DNA of 64,000 nucleotides from Crambe crambe (Eukaryota > Porifera > Demospongiae > Poecilosclerida > Crambeidae). This document shows, one piece after another, positions 38,857 to 49,578 of this stretch. Position numbers and translations under genes: made by a program. Below the pieces are notes generated by a model. It was given only the letters and a program-made list of their open reading frames with translations. It was not told the origin of the DNA and did not search any database. Each line of letters opens with the position of its first letter. Within the stretch, counting starts at the first letter, position 1. The stretch covers positions 5,058,858 to 5,122,857 of the forward strand of contig OZ004598.1 of NCBI GenBank assembly GCA_963924555.1. The letters run 5' to 3'.

Positions 38857-41800
38857 GTTACTAAGTGCCAACTATTATCATTAGGGGAGGAGGTGAGTGC
38901 AAATGGAAGCAAATTAAAGTCTGGTCATCTGGCTGTAATGAAGCCATTGAAAAGTTTATCTGGTCAAACAGCTCTAGACTACCATCAGATGTCTCAAGGA
39001 ATACACACAAACTGATGGTTCGGAGCAGCTAGGGACCTAACAGTGATTGTAAATGAACCAGGAACATTCAGTCCCCAGTCACTAAACAGCAGTGCTTCAC
39101 TGTCCACTACCCAAACACATTACAAACTACCCCAAAACAAGTTCATTGCTCACTCAAACACTTTGGCACACACACATTCCACCACTGCCTGCTCAGCAGA
39201 CTTAAAACTAACAGGCACGCCATATAAACACATTCCTATTGTACTATGAATAAAAGAGGAGTACTCCATTTGTACAGGGCTACAGATGACCGTGTTTGAG
39301 GTGTTGTAACTAACTTACAGCTGTCAAGTGATCTTGCCAGTAGTCAGTCACTTCCATGGGACCGGCTCCCCTCTGCACACAACATTTGTATGCCACTGAG
39401 ACTACAAGGGGAGGAGGAAAGGGGAGGGGTTAAAAGGGGGAAGGGAGGGGTTAGAGGTATGGATAAGGTAAACTTTAGGAAAAGAGGTTAGAATGATTAC
39501 AAGACAAACTTACTCCACAGCATGCGGCAGTAGACAGATCTGTGTTTGGCCTGCGTTCCTTCTTGTGCCTTGAATGCAAAGGAGAGCTTCATTAGTTCAA
39601 TGCAAGCCTCTTCCAACAGCTTGAACACCGTCGAGCCACTATCCGTCGAACTGAACATGATCTTGAAATTGTCCCTAAAAAAAGGAAAAACATGAAAATC
39701 AATGAAAAAACTTTATTATTGCTCACATTTTGAGGAATATCTCAAGTGTTTTGGATATGGAAACCTGCTCCAGCTTCTCGAACCTGTCCACACAGTTTCT
39801 GACAAACGGGTTCAGCTCGTCACTCATATACACACTCTGTTTCCTGCAACATTATACATACACTTCATCACGTGAACCTAGCAACACAAACCGAGTCCAA
39901 TGCAACATATTACCTACCACATTCTGCTTCTGAAATAGAGTTTTTAATAACATGTTGCAATTTAATCATCAACATAAACTACTCACTGACTTCTACACAC
40001 AGTTAACTCTTTGGGGACTCACTTTTGCACTCTGTAAGCCACTAGGAGGTAGAAGGGAAAGTCAGCGGCAAATTGATCCTCAAGATGTTTGGATAGTTTC
40101 CTGAATACAGAGCTTGCATCTCCATGCCGACCCTCTCGCAGAACCTGAGGAACACCACATCCACAGAGAGTAAAAATTTGGTCGGATATGCAATACCATA
40201 TAACAGTAATTAATTCTGGCTCAGCACAGGATCAAGGATTGACTACCCTCATGGTGAAGTCCATTTTCAGCTATTCTCTGTAAAGAGGCCAGATTGGGAG
40301 GTGTGGTCTCACCATGGTGCCTACCCCCCTCCCACCTGAACCCTGGAGTGACACCAGAACCCTATAACTACAGCATAGTCCTGGCTCTGTTCTGACTAGC
40401 CCTCCACCTGACTTACTGACTGCTCATGCTGATAGAAAGTGGACATGATGACCTGGAAGAGTTCCTCATCCTTTGAGATGCAGACCGGCCCGCTAATGGG
40501 GAACATGAGGGACTTAAGCTCATCCTTGAGGTTGATTGCTGTCTTTCGCTGTATAATCTGACGCATGCTGCGACGAATTCCACCTAAGGGAGAGACAGGG
40601 AAGGGAGAGGGAGAAGATAGGACAGTGGAGGGTGGGGTGGGGACAGGGAGAGAGAGAGAGAGAGAGAAGATAGGAGAGTGGAGGGTGGGGTGAGGACAGG
40701 GGGAGAGAGAGAGAAGATAGGAGAGTGGAGGGTGGGGTGGAGAGAGAGAGAGAGAGGGAGAGGGAGAAAAGGGAGGGGACAACAGGAGGGAGAAAACAGA
40801 GTTAGGTCAAAACAAATTCACAGTCCATTCACTATGACAAAGATTCAATTGAGCACACCTAATGCAGACAGAGGCCCTGTGAAGTGGAGCATAATTGAGC
40901 ACATGCAGATAAATTGAGGCACATGGGCCCTATGAAGTGGGGCATGCAATACATTAGCCTTGACTAATTGAAAACAGCTGTTACAAGGAGAGTCATTGTC
41001 TGTGGATTCAACCACAAGACATTGATAGAGAAAGGTCAATATGGTCACAGTAATACAGTACCAGCATGCATCTATCAGATTCGAAATTTGAAGAGTAACA
41101 ATAATCAAAAAACAGTCAATGATTGTAAAAATTCCCTATCAAACAGTAAACACGCACAGACTAGTCACATGCAATACACTCCCAAATGGCATGCTCTGCA
41201 CGCACTTATACTCACTTCCATGGAAATAGAAACAAACATGCACAAGTTAGCACAACTGTGTATGCATGCAAAAGTCCACGTCATCAGCTGGCTACAACAA
41301 ACATTGTGCCCAAACGATGACAACACATCACATCAGCTGCTCCACCACTACCAGCTGACACAAACACACATGAAACTAATCATTAATCCCTCTGAAGAAT
41401 TACCAGTAGTCTATACCAACACCGACACATTCCTACCCATCTCACTTTGTCTGCTCTTTGACGACAACTTGGAAGGAACTTCGGGAGAGTAGGATCCTCT
41501 GTTGGAGGCAGCCTGGGACTTCAAATCCACATGTGTCTGGTTCTTAGACTCAATCTTGGCAATCAACTCCCCAGCATCATGGTGGTTTAAGAAATCCTTC
41601 AGAGAGGCACCATCTTCAGATGATATGAGTATAATCGGGAGATTGTTCTTTTTGGATCTGATCATTCCTTCGCTGAACTCAGGAGCCAGTTCCAGACTGT
41701 TCTCTGTGTTTCCCACAACCACTGCAACAGTGTGTGACTTCTTGTGCTTGGCTGCAATTGCAGTGAGGGTGTCTCCTGCTTGGAGCTGGTGGAAGAAGAT

Positions 41801-42375
41801 TTGCTGACATTCCAGTCCCTCGCTGGTGAGAGTCTTCCAGTCCACTTTGGAGGGTGCTTCCATGGCAACAGTGAGGGAGTAAGTATACGAGATGAAAGGT
41901 TGTTTGTGTCCCTTTAAGCTGACAAGAAGACCTAGGTGAGGCAAATCACAATAATGTCAGTAATGAGAATACTGCTCTATCAATCCACCATGCCCCAACA
42001 GCACCTGATCTCCTAAAGAAAGAACCCACTTCCTATTGGGGCCACTCCATTGCTTGCAGTAAGCAGGTTTCTAAGTATAACCACTTCCCAGCTTAGAATC
42101 TTAAATTGATAGCACTATAGAGCTAGAAGTGATGTGTGTGTGTGTGTCCCTGTGGGTTCCTTGGTCAATGGGAATGTGGTGATTTGTGTGTATGGATGGG
42201 ATCATGCACGAGGTAGCCTGACTTAGTTTTACTGCTGGTATTTGCTTGTCAACCTCATCACACACTATCAGATGTGCACATTAGCAGATTATGTTTTGAT
42301 AAACTGAACCTGATCAGTCTTACTGACAACAGCTCCTTCACAAAGAGCTACAGTATAGGCAATTCATTGAGCCAA

Positions 42376-42430
<55 letters not shown>

Positions 42431-42889
42431 TCCAATCATGGAACATACTAACACCTGTGGGAAGCACTACAGTTAATGGACAAAGGAGACATCAAACATT
42501 ACACACACACACACACACATAACTACAATCCTTATGGAACACAAAGCAGCTGCATACAGTACAAGGAAATCGTAGTTGATTTGGTCAACCGAGGAGGAGT
42601 GGAAAAAAAATAAAAAGGTCACCAATCCAGAATTGAACCTGGGTCCTTTACACTGATGGCATCCAACCACTTCACTTTAAATAAACTCACCATCACGCAC
42701 AATCCTGCTTCCTGTCTTCTTCTTCTTCCTGCTTGTCTTTCCATCAGTCTCGTCAGTGCCCAGCTGACTGGTCGTCTCCGAGATCGCATCTTCCACCAAG
42801 CCTTCAATGTCCACACCCATCTCATGAGTGCTGATGTCATCACGACTTGTGTCGGCATCTTCAACATCTGCCATCTCTAACTCAGCCAT
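16151..42889 (-). CDS. RNF213-like giant AAA+ protein with C-terminal SAM domains
   Basis: A single minus-strand gene runs from MAELEMADVEDADTSRDD (ATG at 42889) to a TAA at 16151 in about 65 exons. I estimate about 5,400 residues, in line with vertebrate RNF213. In order it has an acidic/lysine-rich start, an unassigned alpha/beta segment (41420-41930), a long helical stalk including a 600-codon exon (34450-36275), and AAA1 with EGETGVGKTAL and VFLDEVNT followed by IGACNPHR. AAA2 follows with VGQPGSSKT, VVFMDEAGLPEE and VSFVAISNHVLDAAKTNR, then the family blocks RVHKDFECIVVV and VPQPFLNRFEKYRL, an all-helical C-terminal region (LYPLSRFVLEY) and two SAM domains. Vertebrate RNF213 is a dynein-like AAA+ ubiquitin ligase acting on lipid droplets and intracellular pathogens. 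I find no RING cysteines and no RZ-finger (CPNGH-type) motif in any exon read, so ligase activity is doubtful. Its 3' end has been copied in pieces across 7100-15040. A few small exons are inferred only from phase. Confidence 0.85.
16673..16790. mobile_element. MITE-like element, copy A
   Basis: The right end is GGAGGTTCTACTGTA and the interior carries GGAGGTTGTCCTCTTTTGG, shared with copies at 18579, 47229 and 55965. The left end TAGAGTGGAATGATGGACAC is diverged. It lies in an intron of the RNF213-like gene. Confidence 0.6.
17593..17688. repeat. (CT)n microsatellite after a splice donor
   Basis: On the sense strand of the minus-strand gene this is (GA)n, placed directly after a donor (GTAAACGTAAGT). 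A second donor-like GTAAATGTAAGT stands on its far side. Confidence 0.9.
18058..18080. repeat. (GA)n at a 3' splice site
   Basis: On the minus sense strand it reads (CT)nCCCTCCTCTCAG and forms the polypyrimidine tract of the exon beginning TATTACCC. Confidence 0.7.
18579..18752. mobile_element. MITE-like element, copy B
   Basis: It begins GTTGAATCTCCAAAATAATGGACAC and ends GGAGGTTCCAGTGTA, an inverted pair of ends. The interior GGCTGTCCTCTTTT and TTTGTCCTCTTTTGGAGCATCC match the family. Confidence 0.65.
21064..21262. repeat. Intronic tandem repeat, about 45-bp unit, 4-5 copies
   Basis: Units read GTACAGAGAGTAAGA, CCCC(A)CAATTATACA and ACAGCTGTAGCTAAT, with one- to four-base length variants. 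It lies within an intron of the RNF213-like gene. Confidence 0.9.
26331..26424. repeat. (GA)n microsatellite near a 3' splice site
   Basis: Sense strand (CT)n about 20 bases before the acceptor AAAATAG of the exon beginning TGTTCTGCAG. Confidence 0.9.
26742..26817. repeat. (GA)n microsatellite at a 3' splice site
   Basis: Sense strand (CT)nCAG abuts the exon starting ACTAATGAG, so the repeat is the polypyrimidine tract. Confidence 0.9.
27291..27445. repeat. Intronic ACATGTAAATG-type tandem repeat
   Basis: Irregular 11- to 13-bp units of the form (G)ACATGTARATG fill the intron. Histidine/methionine-rich frames across it are artefacts. Confidence 0.8.
27795..27868. repeat. GTT and GTTT microsatellites
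   Basis: (GTT)n followed by (GTTT)n in an intron of the RNF213-like gene; on the sense strand it is AAC-rich and sits behind the donor. Confidence 0.7.
28311..28573 (-). other. AAA2 nucleotide-binding motifs
   Basis: The Walker A GQPGSSKT (near 28549-28573) and Walker B VVFMDEAGLPEE (near 28311-28345) lie in one 1.4-kb exon. The GxPGSSK form and the ISN sensor-like block that follows are specific to RNF213-type AAA modules. The catalytic glutamate is kept. Confidence 0.9.
29479..29570. repeat. Tandem duplication of about 46 bp across an intron
   Basis: TGATTGGTGCATRCATATTCCCTAAnTGGTATGAGTGGGAGGGG occurs twice in a row in an intron of the RNF213-like gene. Confidence 0.85.
30263..30318. repeat. 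CCAAGCCCYGC short tandem repeat
   Basis: Four to five units of CCAAGCCCTG/CCAAGCCCCR, next to a partial MITE-like sequence (about 30331-30396). Confidence 0.7.
32051..32227. repeat. (CCCTC)n tract after a splice donor
   Basis: Sense strand GGGAGG repeat, starting within about 20 bases of the donor after the exon ending TCCTGGG. It is a purine-rich case at a 5' splice site. Confidence 0.85.
32611..32660. repeat. (GA)n microsatellite at a 3' splice site
   Basis: Sense strand (CT)nCCCCATAG immediately precedes the exon beginning GGAACTGAACC. Confidence 0.9.
33623..33777. repeat. (GGGGA)n tract at a 3' splice site
   Basis: Sense strand CCCCTCCCC repeat ending CCCTCCAG at the exon beginning GTGTACGATGCC. 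Confidence 0.9.
36837..36914. repeat. (GA)n microsatellite at a 3' splice site
   Basis: Sense strand (CT)nCAG directly before the exon beginning GTTCAAGGACGCC. Confidence 0.95.
37750..38060. repeat. Intronic short repeats (GGGTTAAACCCT and relatives)
   Basis: Several copies of CTACAAGGGTTAAACCCT and of AGAGTAATACCCTGYAAT are scattered in this intron. No coding content. Confidence 0.6.
38447..38600. repeat. GTTAGTATACTAAA / CTGACAAGTATAC repeats
   Basis: Palindromic AGTATACT cores repeat about six times in the intron, giving potential hairpins. Confidence 0.75.
38794..38851. repeat. (GA)n microsatellite at a 3' splice site
   Basis: Sense strand (CT)nTAG precedes the exon beginning ACTGAGACATTC. 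Confidence 0.9.
40594..40770. repeat. GGGAGAG-rich repeat block
   Basis: Three copies of a GATAGGA(C/G)AGTGGAGGGTGGGGTG unit separated by GA runs. On the sense strand it leads into the CTCTCCCTTAG acceptor of the exon beginning GTGGAATTCG. Confidence 0.85.
42381..42428. repeat. (GA)n microsatellite inside a long intron
   Basis: It lies within the intron of about 730 bp after the start-codon exon of the RNF213-like gene and is not next to a splice site. Confidence 0.9.
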
Positions 42890-43796
42890 GGCTGAAGTAA
42901 GAAAAAAATCACTTCATTTACTAAGGGTTCAGGGTTCTTCAATATCCATACAGTAATACAGGACTGCACAAACAGATGTATATCATTAGCAGGCAGATGT
43001 TAGGGTTATGAATCTCCTTATGAAATGTGAGCACTTGAAAGGTGAGTAGAATAGAATGAGACAGCCAGATCAGCTGAAAATTGAGTCGGATCAAAGTGCA
43101 CATTAAGCTAGTTCAGCATATGTGGCTTTCTCAATGACCATCTCCAAGACAACCTAATTTTTTTTTTCAAGTCCTATGGCTTTATTGGATATACATCAGG
43201 TATGAAGACCTGTCATCATTTCATCTAATGCTTTATTGCTAACAGCAAGGTCAGGTCGCTGTACTGTGGAATTAAAGTCACTGACTGTGTCTAACATGTA
43301 ATTTCATTCTCAATGATTGTTTGCATGTGGGAATCTCATGCACATTTTGATCATGTGGTGTGCATGTGATCAGAAACATGAAGAATAACATGACACAATT
43401 TATATAACAGTACTTAGTGCAGTGCATGCAGTGTATAGTGTTAGTGGTACACAATATGAAAGGTCTTAATCACATAAAACCATCCAAAACCATTCTTGAC
43501 ACTTCATATTTTGTCATTTTTATGAATTTGCACTCATACACTTCAATTTTGTACAGTGACCAGAGGTGGACCCACAAACTACACATCATAGCGATCTGTG
43601 CATATTTGCTAGCATTTGCTGTAATAGTTATTTCATACACGTTTGACTAGAAGTAAACATCTACCACGGATACTGTGAGGTATTATTAACCGACAAGACC
43701 TGGTCAAAATGCGTTTCAATACATTCAGGCCCCATGCAGCTAATTATCAACACACGAATCATACAGCTAGCTAGCTAGTTACCACTGCGTTCTTAC

Positions 43797-43870
43797 CGAT
43801 ACGACGTGAAGTGCCTTAGTAACTCTGTTTCTTTGTTTAATAGTGGTGTTCTATGAAGGTATAGCTTTGA
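43797..43870 (-). promoter_or_regulatory. Probable 5' UTR exon and promoter of the RNF213-like gene
   Basis: Minus-strand sequence ending CACTTCACGTCGTATCG precedes a strong GTAAGA donor. The start codon lies two bases beyond the acceptor CTTACTTCAG at 42891. This implies a 5' UTR exon here and an intron of about 900 bp (42892-43796) in which I see no gene. The upper limit is a guess. Confidence 0.4.
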
Positions 43871-44130
43871 GTGTACTATTGCCTCAGGCTAACTGGCCAT
43901 GAACTAGCTATAGCTGGCTAGAGAACTTTAGACAAGAAATGACTGCGCAACAAGCAAGCCAGACCTTTGCTGACACACATGCACAGCATGCATGCATAAT
44001 TAATTAATCAATTAAAAGTAGGCGTGTTTTCACCACGAGTTATTTTTAACCGCTAATTATGACGTCACCGTTATAATAAAAAATAAGTCACATGATTAAC
44101 AAGTCCAACACTTATTATGCTGACTTGATT
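43871..44130. other. Intergenic spacer
   Basis: Short gap between the RNF213-like promoter and the stop codon of the HEAT-repeat gene. It contains ATGCATGCATAATTAATTAAT-like palindromic sequence and nothing else I recognise. Confidence 0.4.
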
Positions 44131-47100
44131 TCACCTATTCATGAGGGCCTGAAAGAAAAAAATAACTAATTTTGACTACCAATAATTTTCACATACCTTA
44201 TTTATGTTTTGAAGAGCTTGCAGACACTCCCTGAACAGAAGAAGTATCGAGAAAAACATGAAAGGTTAATCATTGCAAATCTCTCAATATTCATACTTTG
44301 CTACAATATCTTCTCCCTTGCATTTCTTCAGGAGGTACTGTGCTATCTTAGGATTGTAGTGGCCGAGTGCTCCAAACATCCTAACCACCTGCAAACACAT
44401 TGAGCATTATGAATTCATAACAAAACAATCGACACTTCAATGGCAAGAATAAAACAGTAATAATTATTCCAAAGGATGGTCCACACTTTTCTGTATTCTA
44501 ACTAGTATTCTATCATGCCAGTGCAAGGCCAGGCTTTCGTGCTCACGGAGAAGTTCAGTTCCATTCCAATTTACATACCTGGATTCTGACATACATACTT
44601 GGATCCAGTTCCACGCAATCTTGCAATATTTGCACCGTTCTCTTCCCCCTCAGCTCAAAAGCAGACTAGGAAGAAATATCATCAATGGTTGACCACAATT
44701 ATGACTACTAACGTACAAGTCCCAATACAGCATTGCTCCTGGTGATTTCATTGTGACTCTCAAGATCACTGGGTTAATTCAGGTGATAGTCATGTGATTG
44801 ATCCATAATTGCATGAATTTTTAAAAACATACATCAAAAATGAATTCTCAGCTTTGGAGTCAAGTTTTAAAGCCTTCAAAAGCTTTCCAATTGCCACTCG
44901 AACAGCCTGAACAGGGTCACATGATTATGTGTGCATAGAAGAGATACACTGATCAGCTAACGTACATCAATCAAAATAAATTAATTTTATATTGCTACAG
45001 TGTGAGATTATCCGTCACTGACTTACTAAGATTGGCTCATTGACAAGTCTTCTTGTTAATATCTGAAAGATGCCTTCGCTCTCATGCTCTGTTCCCCCTC
45101 TGTAGTCCATCAGCACATCACTAACTACATGCAAACTCTTCACTGCTTCCATACGAAGCTACAAGAAAACAACGTCTACAGTTTAAAAACAACAAACAAA
45201 CAAACAAACAAACAAACAAACAATCACACACTCCAAGAATAGATAATTAGCATTTGCATTTGAGCCTTAGTAAACTGGGAGTATACTGAGAGGATTATAA
45301 CACATTAGTAAATTGGGAGTATACTGAGAGTAACACAGGATTAATAATTACCTTCCAGTCGTACAGTGTTGACATTTGGACAATAGCAGAATCAATGACC
45401 ACTTTCTCAGCACAGTGCCAGCACTTCAATAGACAGTGCAAAGCCTAGAAAGGGGGAGGGGAGGAGAGGAAGGAAAAAAGGAGGAGATTAAGGGGATGGG
45501 GAATTGCACTACACTGACTCACTGTACTCTGACGTGAGGATGTGGAGCACTTGAGGGCGGACTTTAACCTCTTCAGACACTTGTCCTTCTCAAGGTGAGC
45601 ATGACTGAGGAGTACAGCAGACAGTAAAGACACGTCATCCTCTCCCTCCTTCCCAGATGTGACGACATCCTTCTCTTCCCCCTTCCCAGATGCAAGCAGC
45701 TCCCTCAAGACACTTAGAAGTGCAGACATTCCACCTTCAAACTGCAAGGACAAAACAAACTCAACATTTTAAGTGCTACATGAACTCATAGTTAATAGTC
45801 CGACTTTTTCCAAATATTGTTCCAGAGAGCGTTGTTGACAAAGCAACTGAAGCAGATGGACCTTCAATTCACAACATCCTGAAAAAGGAAATACGTAGAT
45901 GTAATACTTGCAATTCATGTTGAATGATTGTTTGGCTTTTAAAGTTAGTAAACTGGCCGTCATATCAAAGTGGTTTTGAATCACGTACGTACAAGACACT
46001 TAGTTTTCAGTGAAGTATAATCAATCATGATTACCTCTAGACAGGATGAGTTCCATATACGATATAATCTGGTCATTCATGATACCTATAGGGATAAGAA
46101 AAATAAGGATACAAAGAAAATTTCATGTTCTGATGCTGATTAATCAATGACCACATACCAATTTGAATGAGAGAGTAAAGAGCGTGATAGCGAACTGAAT
46201 CATCTTCGTCACTAAACAACTATTCGGCAGAGAACTTAATTAATATAAAGAACTCAGATGCAGAAATGAATATACCATTGCCTGGAGCCGTTCCTTGGCT
46301 TTGCCGCTGATGTGTGGGAGCATCCCCAGGGCCTGGAATGGATGGTGAGGAACCAAGTGAATGGAAAAAGGGGCCTCAAAGGGTCTTTACCTGAACACTC
46401 TCTTTCCTCACGACAGCTAATGATGATTCTGTCTGGTGAAGGAGGTGCTAGGGGAAAGAGAGAAGAGGTTATAGTAGAAAGGAGGAGGAGGAGGAGGAAG
46501 AGGAGAAGGAGGAGGAGGAGGAGGGGAGGAGGAGGAGGAGGGGAGGAGGAGGAGGAGGAGGAAGAGGAGAGGGAAGAAGAGGAAGGGAAGGAGGAGGGGG
46601 AGAAGGAGGAGGAAGAGGAGGGGGAGGAGGAAGAGGAGGAAGAGGAAGAGGAGGGGGAGGAGGAGGAAGTATCCACTCACTCACCTCAATACACTTATTC
46701 TGGTGCAATTCTCTGTCAAAGACGTCCACAGTGGCTGCATGGAGGGAGTGTAAACCAGAAATGGAACAATTGCACAATGTATATGAACCTGCAGCAGTAG
46801 CAGCTCTAGAACGAGATCTACTATATCCTCTTGATATTTGGCGATTTTTGAGCCTGTGTGAAGTAATTCATGATACCATGTTTATCATGACATCTCTCTC
46901 ATCAAGGCCAGGATTCTGGATTCTCACCTCATTCTCAGAGAAGCTTGCAAGTCAAGAGCAGAAAAGTCCACCTTAAGTGATAGAGCATACATATTATTTG
47001 AGTATGTCATTCCCTTAACTTCAAATCATGACTCACTGATAGAGAACTGTCGACCTTTGGACTGCTATACAGAAGTGTCTGTGAGTCCGGATCCGATCTC

Positions 47101-49470
47101 TTCCCTGAACACCAAGTTTTATGTGGACGAGGGTAGACTCTACCTCCTTGCCCCTGTAATCATTATGTAATCATGTAAAGAAGATTATCATGTAAAGAAG
47201 TCCATATTGATATCCATCGCAACATATACACAATGGAATCTCCAATGAAGGAGACTCCAAAGGAGGATAAACCTGGAAATAACCTCCAAAAGAAGACAAC
47301 CTCTCTACAAAGGACAAAAGGATGGGTCCCATGACTATTCAGAGGTAACCACAAACGTCTCGATATATTATTATACATACTTTTCCTCCGTAAATCCTAC
47401 GAGAGTTGTTTAGTCTACTGCATTCTGAAGGGATGCTCTCCAGCAGAGATTGTGAGCTGGAGGAACCAACATCAGTGAGAGATGACCTTTGACCCTGGAA
47501 AGTACTTGGCATTGAGGTCACTATAATTAAATGGTAAGGTATGACATGATGAAATGATAATTTTGCAAATGGTAGAATTCTGCTTAGAAATAGACATACG
47601 CACGTGGAGTGGTTCTGGATCGAGTGCGTGCTCCAAGTGCCGTTTTCTTGGTAGTTGCAATAAGTGGGCCAGAGACAACAGTAGCACGGGAAACGTCATG
47701 GATCAACTTCTGAAGAATCTCTATCTCGGTACTGAAATCCTCCAAATCAGGTCTCTAATTATGACAACGAGAACATGGTTACAATACAGAGGAAATATTG
47801 CACTCACTATGACGGATCTTGATCCTTTGGTTTCATCTAGAACATGAAAGATTATAATTTATAGGGTCACATTCATCTGTTACTCACCATCCTTGCCTAG
47901 GGCTACCAGGTTGGAGCCTACGGCGAGAGGCAAAACATTCCATGAGCATGCTCCAAACACTTCAATAGGTCGTGGAGGGTGAAATCCATGCACTAATGAA
48001 TTGGGAACATCCATAGGTGAGATCACACCTCCTTGAGCCACGCCTTCTCCAGGAGGTGAGCCAATGGGGACATCCTTGGAGTCCATTTTGTTTTCCTCCT
48101 GCTCGTTAAAAGACGAGAGGACTTCCTTTTGCAGCTTGGGAAGAAAAGGAGTAGTGACATCATCAAAGGTAACAGAAGGTCTCCTTTTCCCATCTTCAGT
48201 GTTCTGGGGCAGGGCTTCAGTGCTCAAGGGTGGAGCTTCGGTACTCAGTATTTGACTGGTTTCTCTAGTACTGTTATTCTGCTTCAAAGACGCTTCAAAC
48301 AATGTCCAATTTGCCTCGCTCTCACTATGCCAAGCATCGCTGTCCACTTCAGACTGACACTGGCTCCTCCGTGTGCTTAGTTCCACCCTGTCTAAACCAC
48401 GCCCACCTCTCTTGTAGTGCCCCCCACTTTCCTCGGAGGTTCCTGATTCAGAGGAGGTGTCCATTGCTGCTCCTCGGGTGGTAGAAGTAGCAGCAGTGGA
48501 GCCTCGGACAGAGAAACTGGTGCCCCTGTCTGAGAAGATGTCAAGACTGTCCTGAATGGACTTGGTATGTGAGCTAAGGGTGCTCAGAGTCCCAAACGAC
48601 TTCTTCTTAGTTCGCTGAACCTCAACAGGTCTTATTGGAGCCAGCTGGAGTCCATGCAATTTATATAATCTTGCTTGCTTGACATACAGTAAGGATCTGA
48701 CTGACCTGATTTCTTCGCCCTCTGGCACCAGGCCTTGCCCTTTTCTTGGCCAAGAGCAACTTCTCCAGGCGCACCTCCAGCCATTGTTGCCGTGCATAAA
48801 AAAGGCGGGGCTGCACGAATCATAACACGGATGGATAAGGCTGCAGATAATTAGTCAGCAGCAAAACTCACATTTTCCTTATTCTTTCGAGCAGCTACTA
48901 TCTCTCTCTGGATGTGTCCCAACTCAGCCCTGATTTCACTAATAACCTTCATTACAGATATGGCATGTAGCATCAGCACAATGGAGAGAGCATACAGAGT
49001 CTTCATAGCTAGTGACTACCATTCACTTACCCTCAAGAGAAGGACCAGTTCTTCGGCTCTGGAAAAAAGGGACTGCACTTGCATCCGAGCACTCTCCTTC
49101 TCTTCCTGCAGCCACACCCACCAGCCCCCACCCATAGATGTGTCATGTGTTATTGATTTTAGCAGGTAATAGGGCCAGAGGCTACTAATACCATCCATAC
49201 AATAGTCATGTACTAGATACATACCTTAGAATTAGCTTGTTTCAGGATGGCCAGAGATTGCTTCAAGCCATCTTGTGTGTTCTTCACAGCAGCTTTCTGC
49301 ACAGAATATAGAACATAGGATGCTCTAGTTATCTGCAGAATGAGAATCTTTACCTGTTCTTCAATGAGGAGATCAAGTCTGTGAGCTCCCTCGAATGAAG
49401 GGGGGATGGTGGCAATGGAGGATCGCCTAGACATGTTCCCAGCAACACTCCGCACCTCAAAGCTTGCCAT
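44131..49470 (-). CDS. Coiled-coil and HEAT/ARM-repeat protein, unassigned
   Basis: The gene starts at an ATG at 49470 (MASFEVRSVAGNMSRRSSIA) and ends ...ALQNINKALMNR at 44131; the last three exons are about 44310-44391, 44197-44230 and 44131-44148. The N-terminal third is coiled coil (LDLLIEEQ, QSLFSRAEELVLLLR, AELGHIQREIVAARKNKEN, RLFYARQQWLEVRLEKLLLA). The middle is low-complexity and Ser/Glu-rich (48060-48600), ending in a conserved-looking RPIEVFGACSWNVLPLAVGS. The C-terminal half is helical repeats (DDSVRYHALYSLIQIG, LRMEAVKSLHVVSDVLMD, AVRVAIGKLLKALKL, VVRMFGALGHYNPKIAQYLL) of HEAT/armadillo type. I cannot assign an orthologue; a ciliary or scaffold HEAT protein such as HEATR4 is possible but not shown. 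Internal exon borders were only partly checked. Confidence 0.7.
46481..46669. repeat. (GGA)n tract at a 3' splice site
   Basis: Sense strand (TCC)n inside an intron of the HEAT gene, ending within 30 bases of the CCCCTAG acceptor. Glu- or Pro-rich frames across it are artefacts. Confidence 0.9.
47229..47340. mobile_element. MITE-like element, copy C
   Basis: Begins CACAATGGAATCTCCAATG and carries GACAACCTCTCTACAAAGGACAAAAGGATG, the same core as copy D in RELCH. The right end is degenerate. Confidence 0.55.
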
Positions 49471-49544
49471 CTACTATAGATAGCTGGCCTGGAGAGGTGC
49501 TAGTTTGTTGTACCAGCCACACCTACTATCAACACCCACTTATT

Positions 49545-49560
49545 GTTTATACGCGCATGC
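49545..49560. promoter_or_regulatory. NRF1-like half-palindrome between AKTIP and the HEAT gene
   Basis: ACGCGCATGCTC lies in the 108-bp gap between the AKTIP stop and the downstream HEAT-gene start. It is a one-mismatch relative of the sites upstream of NCAPH and the first ML gene. Confidence 0.3.
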
Positions 49561-49578
49561 TCATTAAGTGATGATTAA

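Noticed and set aside
42600..42660. Possible tRNA-like segment (GGTCACCAATCCAGAATTGAACC)
   Set aside because: The reverse complement has a GGTTCAATTCTGG T-arm-like string, but I could not form an acceptor stem or anticodon arm around it; at most a tRNA-derived SINE relic.
43417..43650. 77-codon plus-strand ORF
   Set aside because: It lies inside the presumed first intron of the RNF213-like gene, lacks any recognisable motif and has no splice support.
46312..46800. Long Glu/Arg-rich plus-strand ORF and Ser- or Pro-rich minus-strand ORFs
   Set aside because: They are translations of the (GGA)n tract within an intron of the HEAT-repeat gene.
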